A DNA stretch of 52,980 nucleotides, from contig WXFD01000001.1 in NCBI GenBank assembly GCA_009877105.1, forward strand, positions 1-52,980, read 5' to 3'. Positions 52,972-52,980 of this stretch are shown here, in pieces; positions within the stretch are counted from its first letter, which is position 1; every line of letters begins with the position of its first letter. The position numbers and the translations under genes were made by a program. Below the pieces are notes generated by a model, which worked only from the letters and a program-made list of their open reading frames with translations, made no database searches and had not been told where the DNA came from. The DNA comes from Bacteroidales bacterium. GTDB lineage: Bacteria > Bacteroidota > Bacteroidia > Bacteroidales > VadinHA17.

Positions 52972-52980
52972 ATGCGAGAG

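Noticed and set aside
1..52980. CRISPR, insertion sequence or prophage
   Set aside because: No short regular repeats with spacers, transposase, integrase or phage genes were seen.

Overview
The window is chromosomal DNA of a member of the phylum Bacteroidota. The evidence is a set of type IX secretion (T9SS) genes (gldJ-like, porP/sprF-like, porU, porV and two PorE-like proteins), the phylum-typical neighbourhoods murF/gldJ/porU/porV/ispF and M23-M23-merR next to alaS, a DUF6452/DUF6048 pair, many surface lipoproteins, and Bacteroidota-type -7 promoter boxes (TAnnTTTG or close variants) a short distance upstream of several genes. Order and genus cannot be fixed from the sequence. A GldJ beside PorU points to a lineage with a full gliding/T9SS gene set, but this window does not prove motility.

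Layout. 0-6.4 kb: a repeat-bearing FISUMP lipoprotein, a membrane-bound triple-PAS histidine kinase without a partner regulator, and a TerC-type membrane protein, all on the minus strand. 6.5-10.8 kb: a secreted M28 peptidase, a secreted UshA-type 5'-nucleotidase, and FolC. 11-18.4 kb: a plus-strand run of closely packed genes (PIN-PhoH ATPase, secreted DUF1080 protein, MtaB tRNA methylthiotransferase, inositol-monophosphatase-family enzyme, LpxL-type acyltransferase, family 2 glycosyltransferase, membrane metallophosphoesterase), mixing RNA biology with envelope lipid/glycan work. 18.4-27.7 kb: the murF, gldJ, porP/sprF, porU, porV, ispF block, split by a divergent promoter region between the porP-like gene and porU. 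27.7-29.7 kb: a long-class urocanate hydratase alone. 29.8-34.3 kb: a minus-strand series M23-M23-MerR-Nif3-like-zinc-ribbon ending at a 17-bp perfect hairpin terminator. 34.4-42.3 kb: AlaS, the DUF6452/DUF6048 pair, a sodium/solute symporter, RecR and a stand-alone 2-oxoacid dehydrogenase E2. 42.4-47.5 kb: a possible 80-residue protein and two tandem PorE-like proteins. 47.5-52.5 kb: a GNAT acetyltransferase overlapping tail-to-tail with RlmN, a membrane-anchored flavodoxin-ferredoxin protein, and an M3 peptidase lipoprotein. The right end holds a possible non-coding RNA, tRNA-Ser(CGA), a terminator and a long-armed inverted repeat.

How the genes fit together. PorV, PorU, the PorP/SprF-like protein, GldJ and the PorE-like proteins all belong to the outer-membrane and periplasmic side of type IX secretion. 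PorV carries cargo and PorU removes C-terminal sorting domains. PorE-like proteins (OmpA domain plus propeller) anchor the machinery to peptidoglycan. MurF, the two M23 peptidases, the acyltransferase and the glycosyltransferase handle cell-wall and lipid work. The remaining genes are mostly core housekeeping.

No CRISPR array, insertion sequence, prophage or other clear foreign segment was seen. The best leads for something new are the tandem PorE-like/SPOR pair (one copy without OmpA), the promoter-led small ORF before it, the hairpin RNA candidate before tRNA-Ser, and the inverted repeat at the right edge. Motif coordinates were counted by eye and may be off by a base.
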